Shown piece after piece: positions 42,690-51,534 of a DNA stretch of 64,000 nt. This stretch comes from Verrucomicrobiota bacterium (GTDB taxonomy: Bacteria; Verrucomicrobiota; Verrucomicrobiia; Limisphaerales; J093). Both the position numbers and the translations under genes were made by a program. The stretch's first letter is position 1. Every line of letters starts with the position of its first letter. The stretch spans positions 78,087-142,086 of the forward strand of contig JAKLFY010000005.1 of the NCBI GenBank assembly GCA_022710935.1, in the 5' to 3' direction. The notes under the pieces are model-generated. The model ran no database searches. It was not told the origin of the DNA and saw only the letters and a list, made by a program, of their open reading frames with translations.

Positions 42690-44096
42690 ATGTTTCTTTG
42701 TATGAAAACGGACTGTGCGTCGGCACCACCTTCCTCGCGGCCCAGGTCGGCGCCTTTGTCGACCATCACCCGCTCGAGCGATCAGGGCGGCAACACGGGC
42801 AACGACAAAGGCGAGTGGTCGACCGCTGGCTTGCGCCGTCACCATGCTCTTCCGTGTCTGCCTCTGCTTGGCCTGTTGCTCGGTCTCATGCAGGCGCAGG
42901 CGCAGACTCCGGCGCAGGCGCCCGTCGAGCTGGGCATTGACACGCTGGCTGGACGCGGCTGGCGCCCCCTGGCCGGGAAGAGAATCGGCTTGATCACAAA
43001 CCCCACCGGGGTGGACCGGCGCGGGCGCTCGACCATCGATCGATTGCGCGCGGCGCCCAGGGTCAAGTTGGTGGCCTTGTTCGCGCCGGAACACGGGTTG
43101 AGGGGCGACTCGGCGGCCGGGAAGGAGTTTCCGGACAGCAAGGATCCGCGCACGGGCCTGCCAGTTTACTCGCTGTACGGGCCGGGGCCGGTGCGCAAGC
43201 CCACGCCGAAGATGCTGCGGGGCATCGACGTTCTTCTCTACGACGTGCAGGACCTGGGGGTTCGTTCGTACACGTACATCAGCACCATGGGGCTTGCAAT
43301 GGAGGCGTGCGGAGAGGCCGGCATCGAGTTCATGGTGCTCGACCGGCCCAATCCGCTCGGGGGCGCCCGGGTCGAGGGGCCGATGTTGGATCCGCGGTTT
43401 CGTTCCTTTGTGGGCTGGTGGGAGGTGCCGTATGTCTACGGGCTGACCTGCGGCGAGCTGGCGCGCATGATCAACGGCGAAGGGTGGACCGCCCATCGCT
43501 GCAAACTGACCGTGATCCCGATGTCAGGCTGGAGCCGCACCATGACGTGGAAAGCGACGCGCCTGCCCTGGGTGCCCACGTCTCCGAATGTGAAGTCGGC
43601 CGAGACCGGCCTGTTCCTGGTCGCCACGGGCGTGCTGGGTGAGATCGGCGGCGTGAGCATCGGGATGGGGACCGACATGCCTTTCCAATGCATCGCGGCG
43701 CCGTGGCTCAAATCCGATGCCCTGGCGTCTCACTTCGCGGGCCTGCGGCTGCGCGGGGTGCAGTTCTCGCCCGTCAGCTACACGCCCTCGCGCGGCATGT
43801 TCCAGGGCCAGCGTGTCTCGGGCGTGCGGATTCGATTCAGCGAGCCGGACCAGGCCCCGCTGGTGGCGATCAATTACTACGCCCTCGAAGCGGTCCGGCA
43901 AGTGGCGGGGCGGGACCTGTTCGCGCTGGCGCTCAAACGCGGCCAGTCGTTTCAGATGCTCGACAGGGTGAACGGCACCGATTCCGTTCGGCGCGCCCTG
44001 CAGGAGGGTCGCAGCGCCCGCGGCATTGTGGCGTCGTGGAAAGCCGGTGAAGACGCCTTCCGCAAGAGGCGCGCCCCCTATTTGCTTTATCGGTAA
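42690..44096 (+). CDS. DUF1343 protein, NamZ-like exo-beta-N-acetylmuramidase
   Basis: 468 residues if started at the ATG at 42690; the signal peptide lies later (about 48-70, HHALPCLPLLGLLLGLMQA), so the TTG at 42831, or the ATG at 42702, may be the true start. Family motifs: GIDTLAGRGWRPLAGKRIGL, ITNPTGVDRRGRSTIDRL, ALFAPEHGLRGDSAAG, VLLYDVQDLGVRSYTYIST, MVLDRPNPLGGARVEGP, WVPTSPNVKSAETGLFLVAT. NamZ (GH171) removes terminal MurNAc from peptidoglycan fragments. Predicted periplasmic; suggests wall recycling or use of foreign peptidoglycan. The stop TAA is followed by CCCGG. Confidence 0.87.
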   Translation: MFLCMKTDCASAPPSSRPRSAPLSTITRSSDQGGNTGNDKGEWSTAGLRRHHALPCLPLLGLLLGLMQAQAQTPAQAPVELGIDTLAGRGWRPLAGKRIGLITNPTGVDRRGRSTIDRLRAAPRVKLVALFAPEHGLRGDSAAGKEFPDSKDPRTGLPVYSLYGPGPVRKPTPKMLRGIDVLLYDVQDLGVRSYTYISTMGLAMEACGEAGIEFMVLDRPNPLGGARVEGPMLDPRFRSFVGWWEVPYVYGLTCGELARMINGEGWTAHRCKLTVIPMSGWSRTMTWKATRLPWVPTSPNVKSAETGLFLVATGVLGEIGGVSIGMGTDMPFQCIAAPWLKSDALASHFAGLRLRGVQFSPVSYTPSRGMFQGQRVSGVRIRFSEPDQAPLVAINYYALEAVRQVAGRDLFALALKRGQSFQMLDRVNGTDSVRRALQEGRSARGIVASWKAGEDAFRKRRAPYLLYR

Positions 44097-44162
44097 CCCG
44101 GGGGCCGCGGTGCGGACGAGTCGGCGCCGCGGCGCTGGCGGCCTGCGCGGCGCTGCCCGAGA

Positions 44163-44798
44163 TCAAGCGCCAGCTTTCGCGGCAAAGCAGTTCTCGACGA
44201 AGGTCCGGATCACGTCGATCTCGTCCTCGCCCGCGATGGTGTGGGCTTTCACGAACTCATGCCATTCGAGGTTCAGTTCGGCGAGGCGCAGCCGCCGCAT
44301 CTGTGCCCGGACCGGCTCGATGGGCAAGAGGGGATCCTGGGTCCCGTGAGTCACCAGGAAGCGCTGTTGTTTGGCCAGCGGCGACATCCCTTGCAGAAGC
44401 GAGTCGAGATCGTGTGCGTACCCGCTGATGCCCACCAACCCGGCCAGCCTGTGTGGATAGCGCATGCCCACCTCCAGCGTGAGCAGGCAGCCCTGGGAAA
44501 AACCGAACAGGACGGTGTCGGCTGCTGCAAAGCCGCGTCCGCCCAGACTGTCGAGCAGATCGAACAGGAGCGTTCGGCTTCGAACGATCCCCGGTTCCGC
44601 CTCGCCGTAGATGTCGTACCATGAGTATCCGCCGAAGTATTCGTCGGGGGCGTTGACCAGGAGGAAGTTGAGCCAGGGTAGATTCAGAACGGGCGGAAGC
44701 CAGCGATATCCTTCCATGCTGTCGCCCAATCCGTGCAAGACAATCATCAGCCGGCGCGATCGTTCCTCGCGGGCCGGCATCAAGTCCGTACTCAGCAT
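44163..44798 (-). CDS. Phospholipase/carboxylesterase-family alpha/beta hydrolase
   Basis: About 211 residues from the ATG at 44798; a TTG at 44828 would add ten residues. The alpha/beta-hydrolase landmarks are LMIVLHGLGDSMEGYRW (oxyanion HGLG), VLFGFSQGCLLTLEVG (nucleophile Ser in GFSQG), TQDPLLPIEPV (acidic residue) and EFVKAHTIAGEDEI (candidate catalytic His in the AHTI position). Esterase of the LysoPL/carboxylesterase (Pfam Abhydrolase_2) group acting on short acyl or aryl esters. Cytosolic, no signal peptide. Stands alone, convergent with the NamZ-like gene. Confidence 0.85.
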   Translation of the reverse strand: MLSTDLMPAREERSRRLMIVLHGLGDSMEGYRWLPPVLNLPWLNFLLVNAPDEYFGGYSWYDIYGEAEPGIVRSRTLLFDLLDSLGGRGFAAADTVLFGFSQGCLLTLEVGMRYPHRLAGLVGISGYAHDLDSLLQGMSPLAKQQRFLVTHGTQDPLLPIEPVRAQMRRLRLAELNLEWHEFVKAHTIAGEDEIDVIRTFVENCFAAKAGA

Positions 44799-44913
44799 CC
44801 GCGAATTCAACCCCGAACGCGCCGTCAAGACCAGCCCGGAATCGGCCGGGACGAGGTGCGGCGGTGTGAATTTCTTCCTTGGCCGCGGGTGAAATGTCGT
44901 TCAGTCTCCGGGC

Positions 44914-45897
44914 ATGCGTAGGACATCAGTTTTCCTGCTGTTACTGGCAGTGGCCGGGCTGTTCTGGGGATCGGGCTGGGCTGGGGATTACAAGCTTTTG
45001 GACGGGAGCACCATCAGCGGCCAGATTTCCGACGGCAACGATTACGGAGTCGCTTTCCGGCTCGACATCGGCGGGTTCTCGAAGCGCATTTCGTACAGCA
45101 AGTTCACGCAGGAGGCCTTGAAGCTGCTGGCGGAGGATCCGAAACTCAAACCGATGGTCGAGCCGTTCATCGAGCTGCCTCCGGAGTTCACCAAGCCCAA
45201 ACCCAAGCCGACCATCCGCCTGCGGGACGTGCCAACGGCCGACCGTCCGTCGGGACGCACCACGTTCTTCAGTTCATTCACCACGCCGTTGGGGCTCGTC
45301 ATTCTGGGTGTTCTCTACCTGGCCAATCTGCTGGCTGCCTATGAGATCGCCCGCTATCGCAACCGTCCGGTCGCCCTGGCCTGTGGATTGTCCGCATTGC
45401 TGCCGGTGTTGGGGCCGATGATCTTCCTGGTGTCGCCGTCCTTGGAACCCGCGGAAGAGCCGGAGGCCGCCCAGCCCGAGGAGGCATTGGGAGGGCCGGC
45501 GATACCCCAAGCCAGCAGCCCCGCGGGCGCCACCTCCCGCAAAGTGGGCGTCCCTGCTCCGCCCGCCGGCGGAGGTCTCAAGGTGGCAGCCGTCGCAAAG
45601 ACGGACGACAAGACCGAGGCCAAGGTCTACAAGCGGGGCGATTACACGTTCAATCGCCGCTTCTTCGAAACTCAGTTCTCCGGCTTCTTCCGCGTGGTGC
45701 CGACTGAAGCCGACAAGGACATGGTGCTCGTGGTGACCACAGCCAAGGCTGAATACGTTGGCAAGCGCATCAGCCGCATCTCCGCGGGTGATTTCTTCCT
45801 CCAGTTGCTGCAGTCGGCGGGCAAGGAGGTGGGGATTTCTTTCACCGAAGTGGCCCAGATCGCCGTCAAACACAAGGACGAAGTCCGCACCCGATGA
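44914..45897 (+). CDS. Membrane protein of unknown function with SLA1/SHD1-like N-terminus
   Basis: 327 residues. Signal or anchor at ~1-22 (RRTSVFLLLLAVAGLFWGSG), a small beta domain (YKLLDGSTISGQISDGNDYG) of the kind that opens periplasmic stress-type proteins, a Lys/Pro-rich linker, two hydrophobic helices at about 125-170 (LGLVILGVLYLANLLAAYEI, VALACGLSALLPVLGPMIFL), an Ala/Pro/Glu-rich linker, and a conserved-looking C-terminal domain from ~225 (FNRRFFETQFSGFFRVVPTE, MVLVVTTAKAEYVGKRISRI). I do not recognise a family. The following zinc-ribbon and fmt genes are on the same strand, 82 and 366 bases further on. Confidence 0.7.
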   Translation: MRRTSVFLLLLAVAGLFWGSGWAGDYKLLDGSTISGQISDGNDYGVAFRLDIGGFSKRISYSKFTQEALKLLAEDPKLKPMVEPFIELPPEFTKPKPKPTIRLRDVPTADRPSGRTTFFSSFTTPLGLVILGVLYLANLLAAYEIARYRNRPVALACGLSALLPVLGPMIFLVSPSLEPAEEPEAAQPEEALGGPAIPQASSPAGATSRKVGVPAPPAGGGLKVAAVAKTDDKTEAKVYKRGDYTFNRRFFETQFSGFFRVVPTEADKDMVLVVTTAKAEYVGKRISRISAGDFFLQLLQSAGKEVGISFTEVAQIAVKHKDEVRTR

Positions 45898-45979
45898 GGT
45901 TCTGTCGCATTCCTCCGCTCGACACACCGCCGCGTGACAGGGATGGTCGCCGCGGCGGCTCGGTCTTTCCTTAGCGCTC

Positions 45980-46249
45980 ATGGCTCAGCAGTTCGGCGAT
46001 TTCACCGCCAGCGAATTGTACTGCCCCAAGTGTCGTCGGGCGATGCCGGTGCGGCAGAAGCTCCTGCTCGTTCTCCCGAGCGGCGAACTCTACGAATACC
46101 TCTGTTCCGGGTGCGCCACTTCCCTGGGTCAAAGGACGGTCTCGGGCCCAAGCGTGCGCGCCGCCAGCCCGAGGCCTCCCGCCAGACCTCCGCGTCCGCC
46201 CCAGGGGTCCGCCCCAACCCCGCGATCGATACGCGGATTGTTGCGCTAG
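45980..46249 (+). CDS. Small zinc-ribbon protein upstream of fmt
   Basis: 89 residues. Two Cys pairs, CPKC (about 15-18) and CSGC (about 42-45), spaced as in a zinc ribbon and separated by a beta-hairpin-like stretch (QKLLLVLPSGELYEYL). The last ~40 residues are Pro/Arg/Ser-rich and probably disordered and basic, which would suit nucleic-acid binding. No family name recognised. The gene ends 14 bases before fmt, so the two are probably co-transcribed. Codon use is like its neighbours. Confidence 0.65.
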   Translation: MAQQFGDFTASELYCPKCRRAMPVRQKLLLVLPSGELYEYLCSGCATSLGQRTVSGPSVRAASPRPPARPPRPPQGSAPTPRSIRGLLR

Positions 46250-46263
46250 GACGATCCCTCCCG

Positions 46264-47259
46264 ATGCATCCCATGCGCATCGTCTTCTTCGGTACCGCCG
46301 AACTCGCCTGCGCCAGCCTGGAAGCCCTCGCGGCGGCGCCCGCGTTCAGCCTGTTGGGCGTTGTGACGCAGCCCGATCGCCCCCGTGGGCGTGATCTCAG
46401 GCTGCAACACTCGCCCGTCAAAGCAAGTGCGCTCAGATTGGGTCTGACGGTCTTACAGCCCGAGAAGTGTCGTCATCCGGACTTCATCCAGGTCATCCAA
46501 TCGCTCCGACCCGATATCGGCGTGGTCGTCGCTTACGGTCAGATCCTTCCGCCCGCCCTTCTGCGTATCCCCCCGCACGGGTGCGTGAACGTGCACGCCT
46601 CGCTGCTGCCCAAGTATCGCGGGGCCGCGCCCATCCAGTGGGCAATCCTCAACGACGAGCCCGAGACCGGGGTGACCATCATGCAGATTGACGCCGGGCT
46701 CGACACCGGGGCCATCCTCTCGACGGAGGCCACGCGGATTCTGCCCGACGACGATGCGCGGACTCTGCACGACCGTTTGGCTCGATCCGGCGCCGACTTG
46801 CTGGTCCGCACCCTGCCCGAGCACGTTTCCGGGCGCATCGAACCGCGCCCCCAACCGGAGGAAGGCGCCACGTACGCCCGCAAGATCACGAAGGAGGATG
46901 GGCGTCTGGACTGGAACCGCCCGGCGCGCGAACTCTGGAACCGCGTTCGCGGACTTACGCCGTGGCCCGGGACGCACGCCCACCTCCGGAGCGATCCCAA
47001 GCCAATGCTCCTGAAGGTCCATCAGGCCTCGGTGAGGCCCGGGCCTCGAGGCGCGGCAGGCGAAATCCTCGCTGCCGATCGAGCGGGCATCATCGTGGCG
47101 TGCGGCGAGGGGGCTCTCTGCCTGACGGTGGTGCAGCGCGAGGGTGGACGCCGGCTCACAGCGGCCGAGTTTCTCGCCGGGCATCCTCTGCGTCCCGGGC
47201 AGCGTTTTGAAAACCTCGAAGCCGCGCCCAGTGAACCTGCAGGCGGATCGAAGGTCTAG
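46264..47259 (+). CDS. fmt: Methionyl-tRNA formyltransferase
   Basis: 331 residues from the ATG at 46264 (MHPMRIVFFGTAELACASLE); the ATG three codons later is equally possible. Family motifs: VVTQPDRPRGR, VVVAYGQILPPALLRIPPHG, CVNVHASLLPKYRGAAPIQW (catalytic Asn/His region), GVTIMQIDAGLDTGAI and the C-terminal RNA-binding domain with LTPWPGTHAHL. Formylates initiator Met-tRNA. The partner def gene is not adjacent. Its TAG overlaps the stop of the convergent membrane protein gene in the palindrome CTAG. Confidence 0.96.
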   Translation: MHPMRIVFFGTAELACASLEALAAAPAFSLLGVVTQPDRPRGRDLRLQHSPVKASALRLGLTVLQPEKCRHPDFIQVIQSLRPDIGVVVAYGQILPPALLRIPPHGCVNVHASLLPKYRGAAPIQWAILNDEPETGVTIMQIDAGLDTGAILSTEATRILPDDDARTLHDRLARSGADLLVRTLPEHVSGRIEPRPQPEEGATYARKITKEDGRLDWNRPARELWNRVRGLTPWPGTHAHLRSDPKPMLLKVHQASVRPGPRGAAGEILAADRAGIIVACGEGALCLTVVQREGGRRLTAAEFLAGHPLRPGQRFENLEAAPSEPAGGSKV

Positions 47260-48821
47260 TCGGGCCGATAACTCATCGCCAACCTCCGGCGCAGATCTTC
47301 CCGGTTGAAGGCATCCCGATAGTCGGCTGGATTGAAATTGTCCGTGAGCACCATCCCGTGGGCGGGATCAGTCGCCGGTTTGGATCCAAAGGTCTGTTCG
47401 GCCTGCCAGCGCAGGTCAGGCGGGAGCGATGAGAAGTCCGGCGTGCGGCGCACCTCGAGGTTTGCCTGTGGAGAGGCGACGAAGAACACGTTTCCGCTGC
47501 CCGCGGCATGGATGCGTGTGCTTGGAAAGACGCTCTTGAGCGTCTGCTCGATCGAGGCCAGGAGAAAGTCGCGCCCCGAGTGAAAGTCGCCGAAGGTGTT
47601 CATGACGAGGAGGCCGTCAGGCACCAGACAACGGCGGACGGATTCGAACGATTCGCGCGTCATGAGGTGAGACGGAGGCGATTCTCCCAGGAACGCGTCG
47701 AGCACGACGACGTCGTAGCGATTTGTGGTGGTTTGGAGAAAATAGCGGCCATCGCCGACATGGATTCGGACCGCCTCGGGCTTGAAGTCGAAGAACTGCT
47801 GGGCGAGCGGGATGACGGCGGGATTGATCTCGACCACGTCGACCTGGACGCCGTTTTGGGCCAACTGCATGGGCACGATTCCGATGCCCATGCCAATGCA
47901 CAGGATGTTGGTGGCGTGGGGCGCGTAGGCGACGGACAACCCGTGCAGCATGTGCGTGAACAATGAGGCGCTCTGCCGGCGCGCCGGGTCGTAGCCGTTC
48001 TGCGTCAGGAGATCGTTGAGAAAGTAGCGGCGGGTGCCCGATTGGTTCTCGACCACCTGCATCAGGCCGAAATTCGAGTTGCGGCGGTGCAACTCGGTCA
48101 ACCCGGGCACCGACGCAAACGGGCGCTGGCTTGCCCCCAAATAGAGGAGCAGAACACACCCCGCCACGCCGGCCCCAACGCCTCCCGCGTGACCCCTGTC
48201 CCACACCAGGAAATAGACCGCAGCCAGCGCGACCAGCACGCCGGCCGTCGCGCAGAGAGTGGTCGTATTCGGCAGAAACGGGATCAGGACGTAGCCGATC
48301 AGCATCGTTCCCACCACGCTGCCGATCGTGCTGATCGAGGTGAGCCGACCCACGCTCTGGCCGACGGTTGTCAGCGAACGGGTCAGCGCCCGCACGAACA
48401 CCGGTCCGACCATCGCAAGGAGCCCGAGCGGCAGGAAGAAAAGCACCGTGGCGGCGAGCAAAGAGCCCGTGGCGAGGCGCAGTTTCAGGCAGGCAAACGC
48501 GACCGGTTCGCACACCAAAGCCGCGCCGCAGAGCCATGCGGCAGCCATGAGCAGCGACGCGTAGATCCAGCGCAGCGTCGGCCAGCGATCCGCCAGCCAT
48601 CCTCCTGTCGCGTAGCCCGACGCCAGCGCGACCATGGTGACGGCGATCTGGGCCGTCCAGACAAAATGGGACGTGCCCAGATACGGGGCGAGCATCTTCG
48701 CGCCGAGGATTTCAACGATCAGAATGGAGGCCCCGCAACACGCGGCCGTGAAATAGAGATAGCGGCGCAGCCCGGCGGGCATCTCCGCCGCCGTCTTGCC
48801 TGAGTCGGATCGTGAACGCAC
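47256..48821 (-). CDS. Membrane-embedded spermidine-synthase-like protein (second in window)
   Basis: 521 residues. Seven or so hydrophobic helices at ~20-230 (YFTAACCGASILIVEILGAK, IAVTMVALASGYATGGWLAD) resemble the MFS-like half of fused spermidine-synthase proteins. Residues ~245-500 are the aminopropyltransferase-type domain (GLMQVVENQSGTRRYFLND, MLHGLSVAYAPHATNILCIG, VDVVEINPAVIPLA, VGDGRYFL, YDVVVLDAFLGE). The GGGDGG loop reads GMGIGI and the DSSD loop reads DAFL, so the two Asp used for amine activation are lost and true spermidine synthesis is unlikely. Convergent with fmt, overlapping in the stop codons. Function unknown. Confidence 0.85.
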   Translation of the reverse strand: MRSRSDSGKTAAEMPAGLRRYLYFTAACCGASILIVEILGAKMLAPYLGTSHFVWTAQIAVTMVALASGYATGGWLADRWPTLRWIYASLLMAAAWLCGAALVCEPVAFACLKLRLATGSLLAATVLFFLPLGLLAMVGPVFVRALTRSLTTVGQSVGRLTSISTIGSVVGTMLIGYVLIPFLPNTTTLCATAGVLVALAAVYFLVWDRGHAGGVGAGVAGCVLLLYLGASQRPFASVPGLTELHRRNSNFGLMQVVENQSGTRRYFLNDLLTQNGYDPARRQSASLFTHMLHGLSVAYAPHATNILCIGMGIGIVPMQLAQNGVQVDVVEINPAVIPLAQQFFDFKPEAVRIHVGDGRYFLQTTTNRYDVVVLDAFLGESPPSHLMTRESFESVRRCLVPDGLLVMNTFGDFHSGRDFLLASIEQTLKSVFPSTRIHAAGSGNVFFVASPQANLEVRRTPDFSSLPPDLRWQAEQTFGSKPATDPAHGMVLTDNFNPADYRDAFNREDLRRRLAMSYRPD

Positions 48822-48883
48822 GCCGGCTTTGTACCAATCCCCCCCGATCCCGTCCAGCAGTTGCAGAGGGGCGCGCGCGCGTG

Positions 48884-48913
48884 TCTGAAATCGGTCTGAA
48901 ATTCACTTGAAAT
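48884..48913 (+). promoter_or_regulatory. Three YYTGAAAT direct repeats spaced by 11 bases
   Basis: TCTGAAAT (48884-48891), TCTGAAAT (48895-48902) and CTTGAAAT (48906-48913), one helical turn apart, 36-66 bases before the ATG of the PTS IIA gene; a fourth weaker GCGAAAT follows at ~48930. An 11-bp phased direct repeat is the layout of PhoB/OmpR-type response regulator sites. Confidence 0.45.
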
Positions 48914-48949
48914 GCTGGGAAGCTTGGTGCGAAATGCATTTTTGATCTG

Positions 48950-49438
48950 ATGTCTATGAATCTGGGTGACATCCTCCAGGCGGACACCATCGTCAGCGAT
49001 CTTGCGGCCGGCGATCGTTGGCAGGTGATCGACGAGCTCATTGATTGTCTGGTGGCGGCCGGCAAGATCAAGCCGGAGCACCGCGACGCCGTGATCGCGG
49101 TCGTGCGCAAACGCGAGACCTCGATGAGCACCGGAATCGGCTTCGGCATTGGGATCCCCCATGCCTCGACCGACCTCATCGGCGATGTCGTCGGCGCCTT
49201 TGGCCGTTCGCAGAAGGGCATTCAATTCGATGCGCTCGACAATCAGCCTGTGACTCTGGTCATGCTGTTCCTGGTGCCCCAGGGACAGTTCCAAAAACAC
49301 CTGCATACCCTGGCCGACATCGCCAAACTGCTTCATCGAAAAGACTTCCGCCAGGCTTTGGAGCAGGCCCCGGACGCTCCCGCCATGTATGGCATCATCC
49401 GGAACAACTCCATCGACAAGCCACCGCGCCCCGTTTGA
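48950..49438 (+). CDS. PTS EIIA domain protein (PtsN / nitrogen-type)
   Basis: 162 residues. A fructose/mannitol-type EIIA fold: VIDELIDCLVAAGKIKPEHR, VVRKRETSMSTGIGFGIGIP, HAST with the phospho-accepting His (about residue 73), VTLVMLFLVP, LHTLADIAKLLHRKDFRQAL. No EIIB or EIIC partner is nearby, so a regulatory PtsN-like role (reporting PEP or nitrogen status through phosphorylation) is more likely than sugar transport. Sits 65 bases upstream of argS on the same strand, with the phased TGAAAT repeats ahead of it. Confidence 0.88.
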   Translation: MSMNLGDILQADTIVSDLAAGDRWQVIDELIDCLVAAGKIKPEHRDAVIAVVRKRETSMSTGIGFGIGIPHASTDLIGDVVGAFGRSQKGIQFDALDNQPVTLVMLFLVPQGQFQKHLHTLADIAKLLHRKDFRQALEQAPDAPAMYGIIRNNSIDKPPRPV

Positions 49439-49503
49439 CCCGCGCCGGGCAACCGGCATCGCACCACAGCCAGGTTGCCTCTTCGCCCCGCCCCGTCTCC
49501 ATC

Positions 49504-51243
49504 ATGCTGCACCGTTCCATCGCACTGCGCCTCCGAGACGCCATCGCGCCAATCCTCCCCGATGCCGATCTCAGCAGCGTCGAGGTGCGCCCGTGTCCCG
49601 ATCCGCGGCACGGTGACTACCAGAGTTCCGCGCTCATCGGATTGGCGAAGGCGCGCCGGCTCAACCCGCGCCAACTGGCGGCCGATCTCGTGAGGTCTCT
49701 GGATGTGTCGGAATGGTGCGATCCGGTCGAGATTGCCGGCCCCGGCTTCCTGAATTTCCGAATCCGCACAGAAGCCCTGGCCGCGGTGCTCGAGGGCGCT
49801 GTTCAGGGCCAGCACCTGTTCTTCGAACGGGCATCCCAGCCGCGGACAATCGTGGTCGACTTCAGCTCGCCGAACGTGGCCAAACCGATGCACGTCGGCC
49901 ACATCCGGTCGACGATTCTCGGCGACTGCCTGGTCCGGACGCTGCGTCTGCTGGGGCATCGCGTGATCGCCGACAATCACATCGGCGATTGGGGCACGCA
50001 ATTCGGCAAACTGCTCCTGGGCTGGAAGCGCGACCTCGATCGCGGCGCCCTCGAACGGGATGCCGTGGGCGAGATGGAGCGGCTCTACCGCGCCATGAAC
50101 GCCGAGTGCGACTCGAATCCGGACACGCTCGCGGCGGCCCGGGAGGAACTCGTCCGGCTTCAGAACGGCGATCCGGAGAATCTCGCGCTGTGGCAGGACA
50201 TGAACGCGCGCTCCCAGCACCAGTTCGATTCCATCTATGCCCGCCTCGGAATCCGCTTCGATGCCGCACTGGGCGAGAGTTTCTATAACCCGCGGCTCAA
50301 GGCGGTCGTCGAGGAACTCGAACAGGCCGGAGTGGCCCGCGAGAGCGAAGGGGCGAAAGTGGTCTTCTTCGAAGATGATCCGGAACTTCAAAAACACCCC
50401 GCCATCGTTCAGAAGAGCGACGGGGCCGCCAATTACGCCACCACAGACCTCGCCACCTTGGCCTACCGGATCGAGACCTGGAACCCGGACGAGATCGTCT
50501 ACGTCACTGACGGACGCCAGCAACTCCATTTCCGCCAGATCTTCGCGATTCTCAGGCGCTGGCGCCCCCAGGCGAAGGTGAAACTGGCCCACGTCTGGTT
50601 CGGATCCATCCTGGGCCCGGATGGCAAGCCTTTCAAGACCCGCTCCGGGGACACGGTCAAGCTCGCGGATTTGCTGGACGAAGCCGAGGAACGCGCGCTT
50701 CGGCTGGTCACATCCAAGAATCCCGCGCTTCCCGAGGCGGAACGGCGCGAGATCGCCCGCGTGGTCGGCTTGGGGGCGCTCAGGTACGCCGATCTCCTGC
50801 CCAACCGCCAGAGCGATTACGTCTTTGACTGGGACAAAATGCTCGCGCTGACGGGCCACACCGCGCCCTATCTCCAGTACGCCTACACCCGCATCCGAAG
50901 CATCTTCCGCAAACAGGCCGAAGACGCGTCCGACGAGGCCGACTGGTCGCGGCGCGCAAGTGAGCGTTTCGTTTTGGGACAAGAGGAGGAGATCCGGCTG
51001 GCAAAGCATCTTCTGACCTTCGGCATCGTGCTCGAAGCCGTGGCCGGAGACTATCGCCCCAACTACTTGTGCAATTATCTCTATGAGCTCGCCGGCCGCT
51101 TCACCGCATTCTACGAATGCTGCCCCGTGCTCAAGGCCGAGGAACCGCACCGTTCGAGCCGATTGGCTCTCTGCGATCTGACGGCCAAGGCGCTCCAGCA
51201 GGGCCTCGCCGTCCTCGGCATCGAGACCTGCGAACGGATGTGA
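49504..51243 (+). CDS. argS: Arginyl-tRNA synthetase
   Basis: 579 residues from the ATG at 49504; the frame is open upstream but that part overlaps the PTS gene and is not family-like. N-terminal Add-1 domain (YQSSALIGLAKARRLNPRQL), class I HIGH motif in KPMHVGHIRSTILGDCL, HIGDWGTQFGKLL, the VYVTDGRQQLHFRQIF region, and FKTRSGDTVKLADLLDEA as the KMSKS counterpart (canonical KMSKS is normally missing in ArgRS). DALR anticodon-binding domain at the end (YLCNYLYELAGRFTAFYE). Charges tRNA-Arg. Confidence 0.96.
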   Translation: MLHRSIALRLRDAIAPILPDADLSSVEVRPCPDPRHGDYQSSALIGLAKARRLNPRQLAADLVRSLDVSEWCDPVEIAGPGFLNFRIRTEALAAVLEGAVQGQHLFFERASQPRTIVVDFSSPNVAKPMHVGHIRSTILGDCLVRTLRLLGHRVIADNHIGDWGTQFGKLLLGWKRDLDRGALERDAVGEMERLYRAMNAECDSNPDTLAAAREELVRLQNGDPENLALWQDMNARSQHQFDSIYARLGIRFDAALGESFYNPRLKAVVEELEQAGVARESEGAKVVFFEDDPELQKHPAIVQKSDGAANYATTDLATLAYRIETWNPDEIVYVTDGRQQLHFRQIFAILRRWRPQAKVKLAHVWFGSILGPDGKPFKTRSGDTVKLADLLDEAEERALRLVTSKNPALPEAERREIARVVGLGALRYADLLPNRQSDYVFDWDKMLALTGHTAPYLQYAYTRIRSIFRKQAEDASDEADWSRRASERFVLGQEEEIRLAKHLLTFGIVLEAVAGDYRPNYLCNYLYELAGRFTAFYECCPVLKAEEPHRSSRLALCDLTAKALQQGLAVLGIETCERM

Positions 51244-51310
51244 CCGCGCCGCCCCGATCGGTCAGCGATCCGCGTCCTCCCTCCCTCCAGCACGGCTCGG
51301 TTTTGCTTTC

Positions 51311-51383
51311 CTAGCGCGCATGAGTGCACCTTTCGATGACATCGGCTCCGCGTTCTGCAGAAGTTGGTGAGAAATGCGCGCTA
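51311..51383 (+). repeat. CTAGCGCGCAT...ATGCGCGCTA palindromic element, copy C
   Basis: 73 bases with terminal inverted repeats CTAGCGCGCAT / ATGCGCGCTA. Shares the inner words GATGACATC and GGTGAGAAATGCGCGCTA with copy D at 58442-58515. Lies in the 291-bp non-coding gap after argS (51244-51534). Confidence 0.8.
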
Positions 51384-51403
51384 TACACAGCGTCAGAAGT
51401 TCC

Positions 51404-51458
51404 GCCGCGTGAGGGCACGCGGCCGACAGGTTTGTAGGCCGGGTCCCCTGACCCGGCG
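51404..51458. repeat. REP-like hairpin pair with GTAG head
   Basis: GCCGCGTGAGGGCACGCGGC (51404-51423) and GTAGGCCGGGTCCCCTGACC... ending CCCGGCG (51434-51458), each a self-complementary hairpin, the second preceded by GTAG. The same words recur at 58.6 and 59.8-60.0 kb. Confidence 0.65.
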
Positions 51459-51534
51459 CTGCATCATTTATGTCGCTCTGTATAGTCCGAATACTCCGCA
51501 AGGCCCCGCGGGGCACGATACCCGGGCTTTCCAG

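Noticed and set aside
51244-51534. A short gene between argS and the nucleotidyltransferase
   Set aside because: The space is filled by a CTAG-ended element and REP-like hairpins; the small open frames crossing it follow the palindromes and lack ribosome sites.
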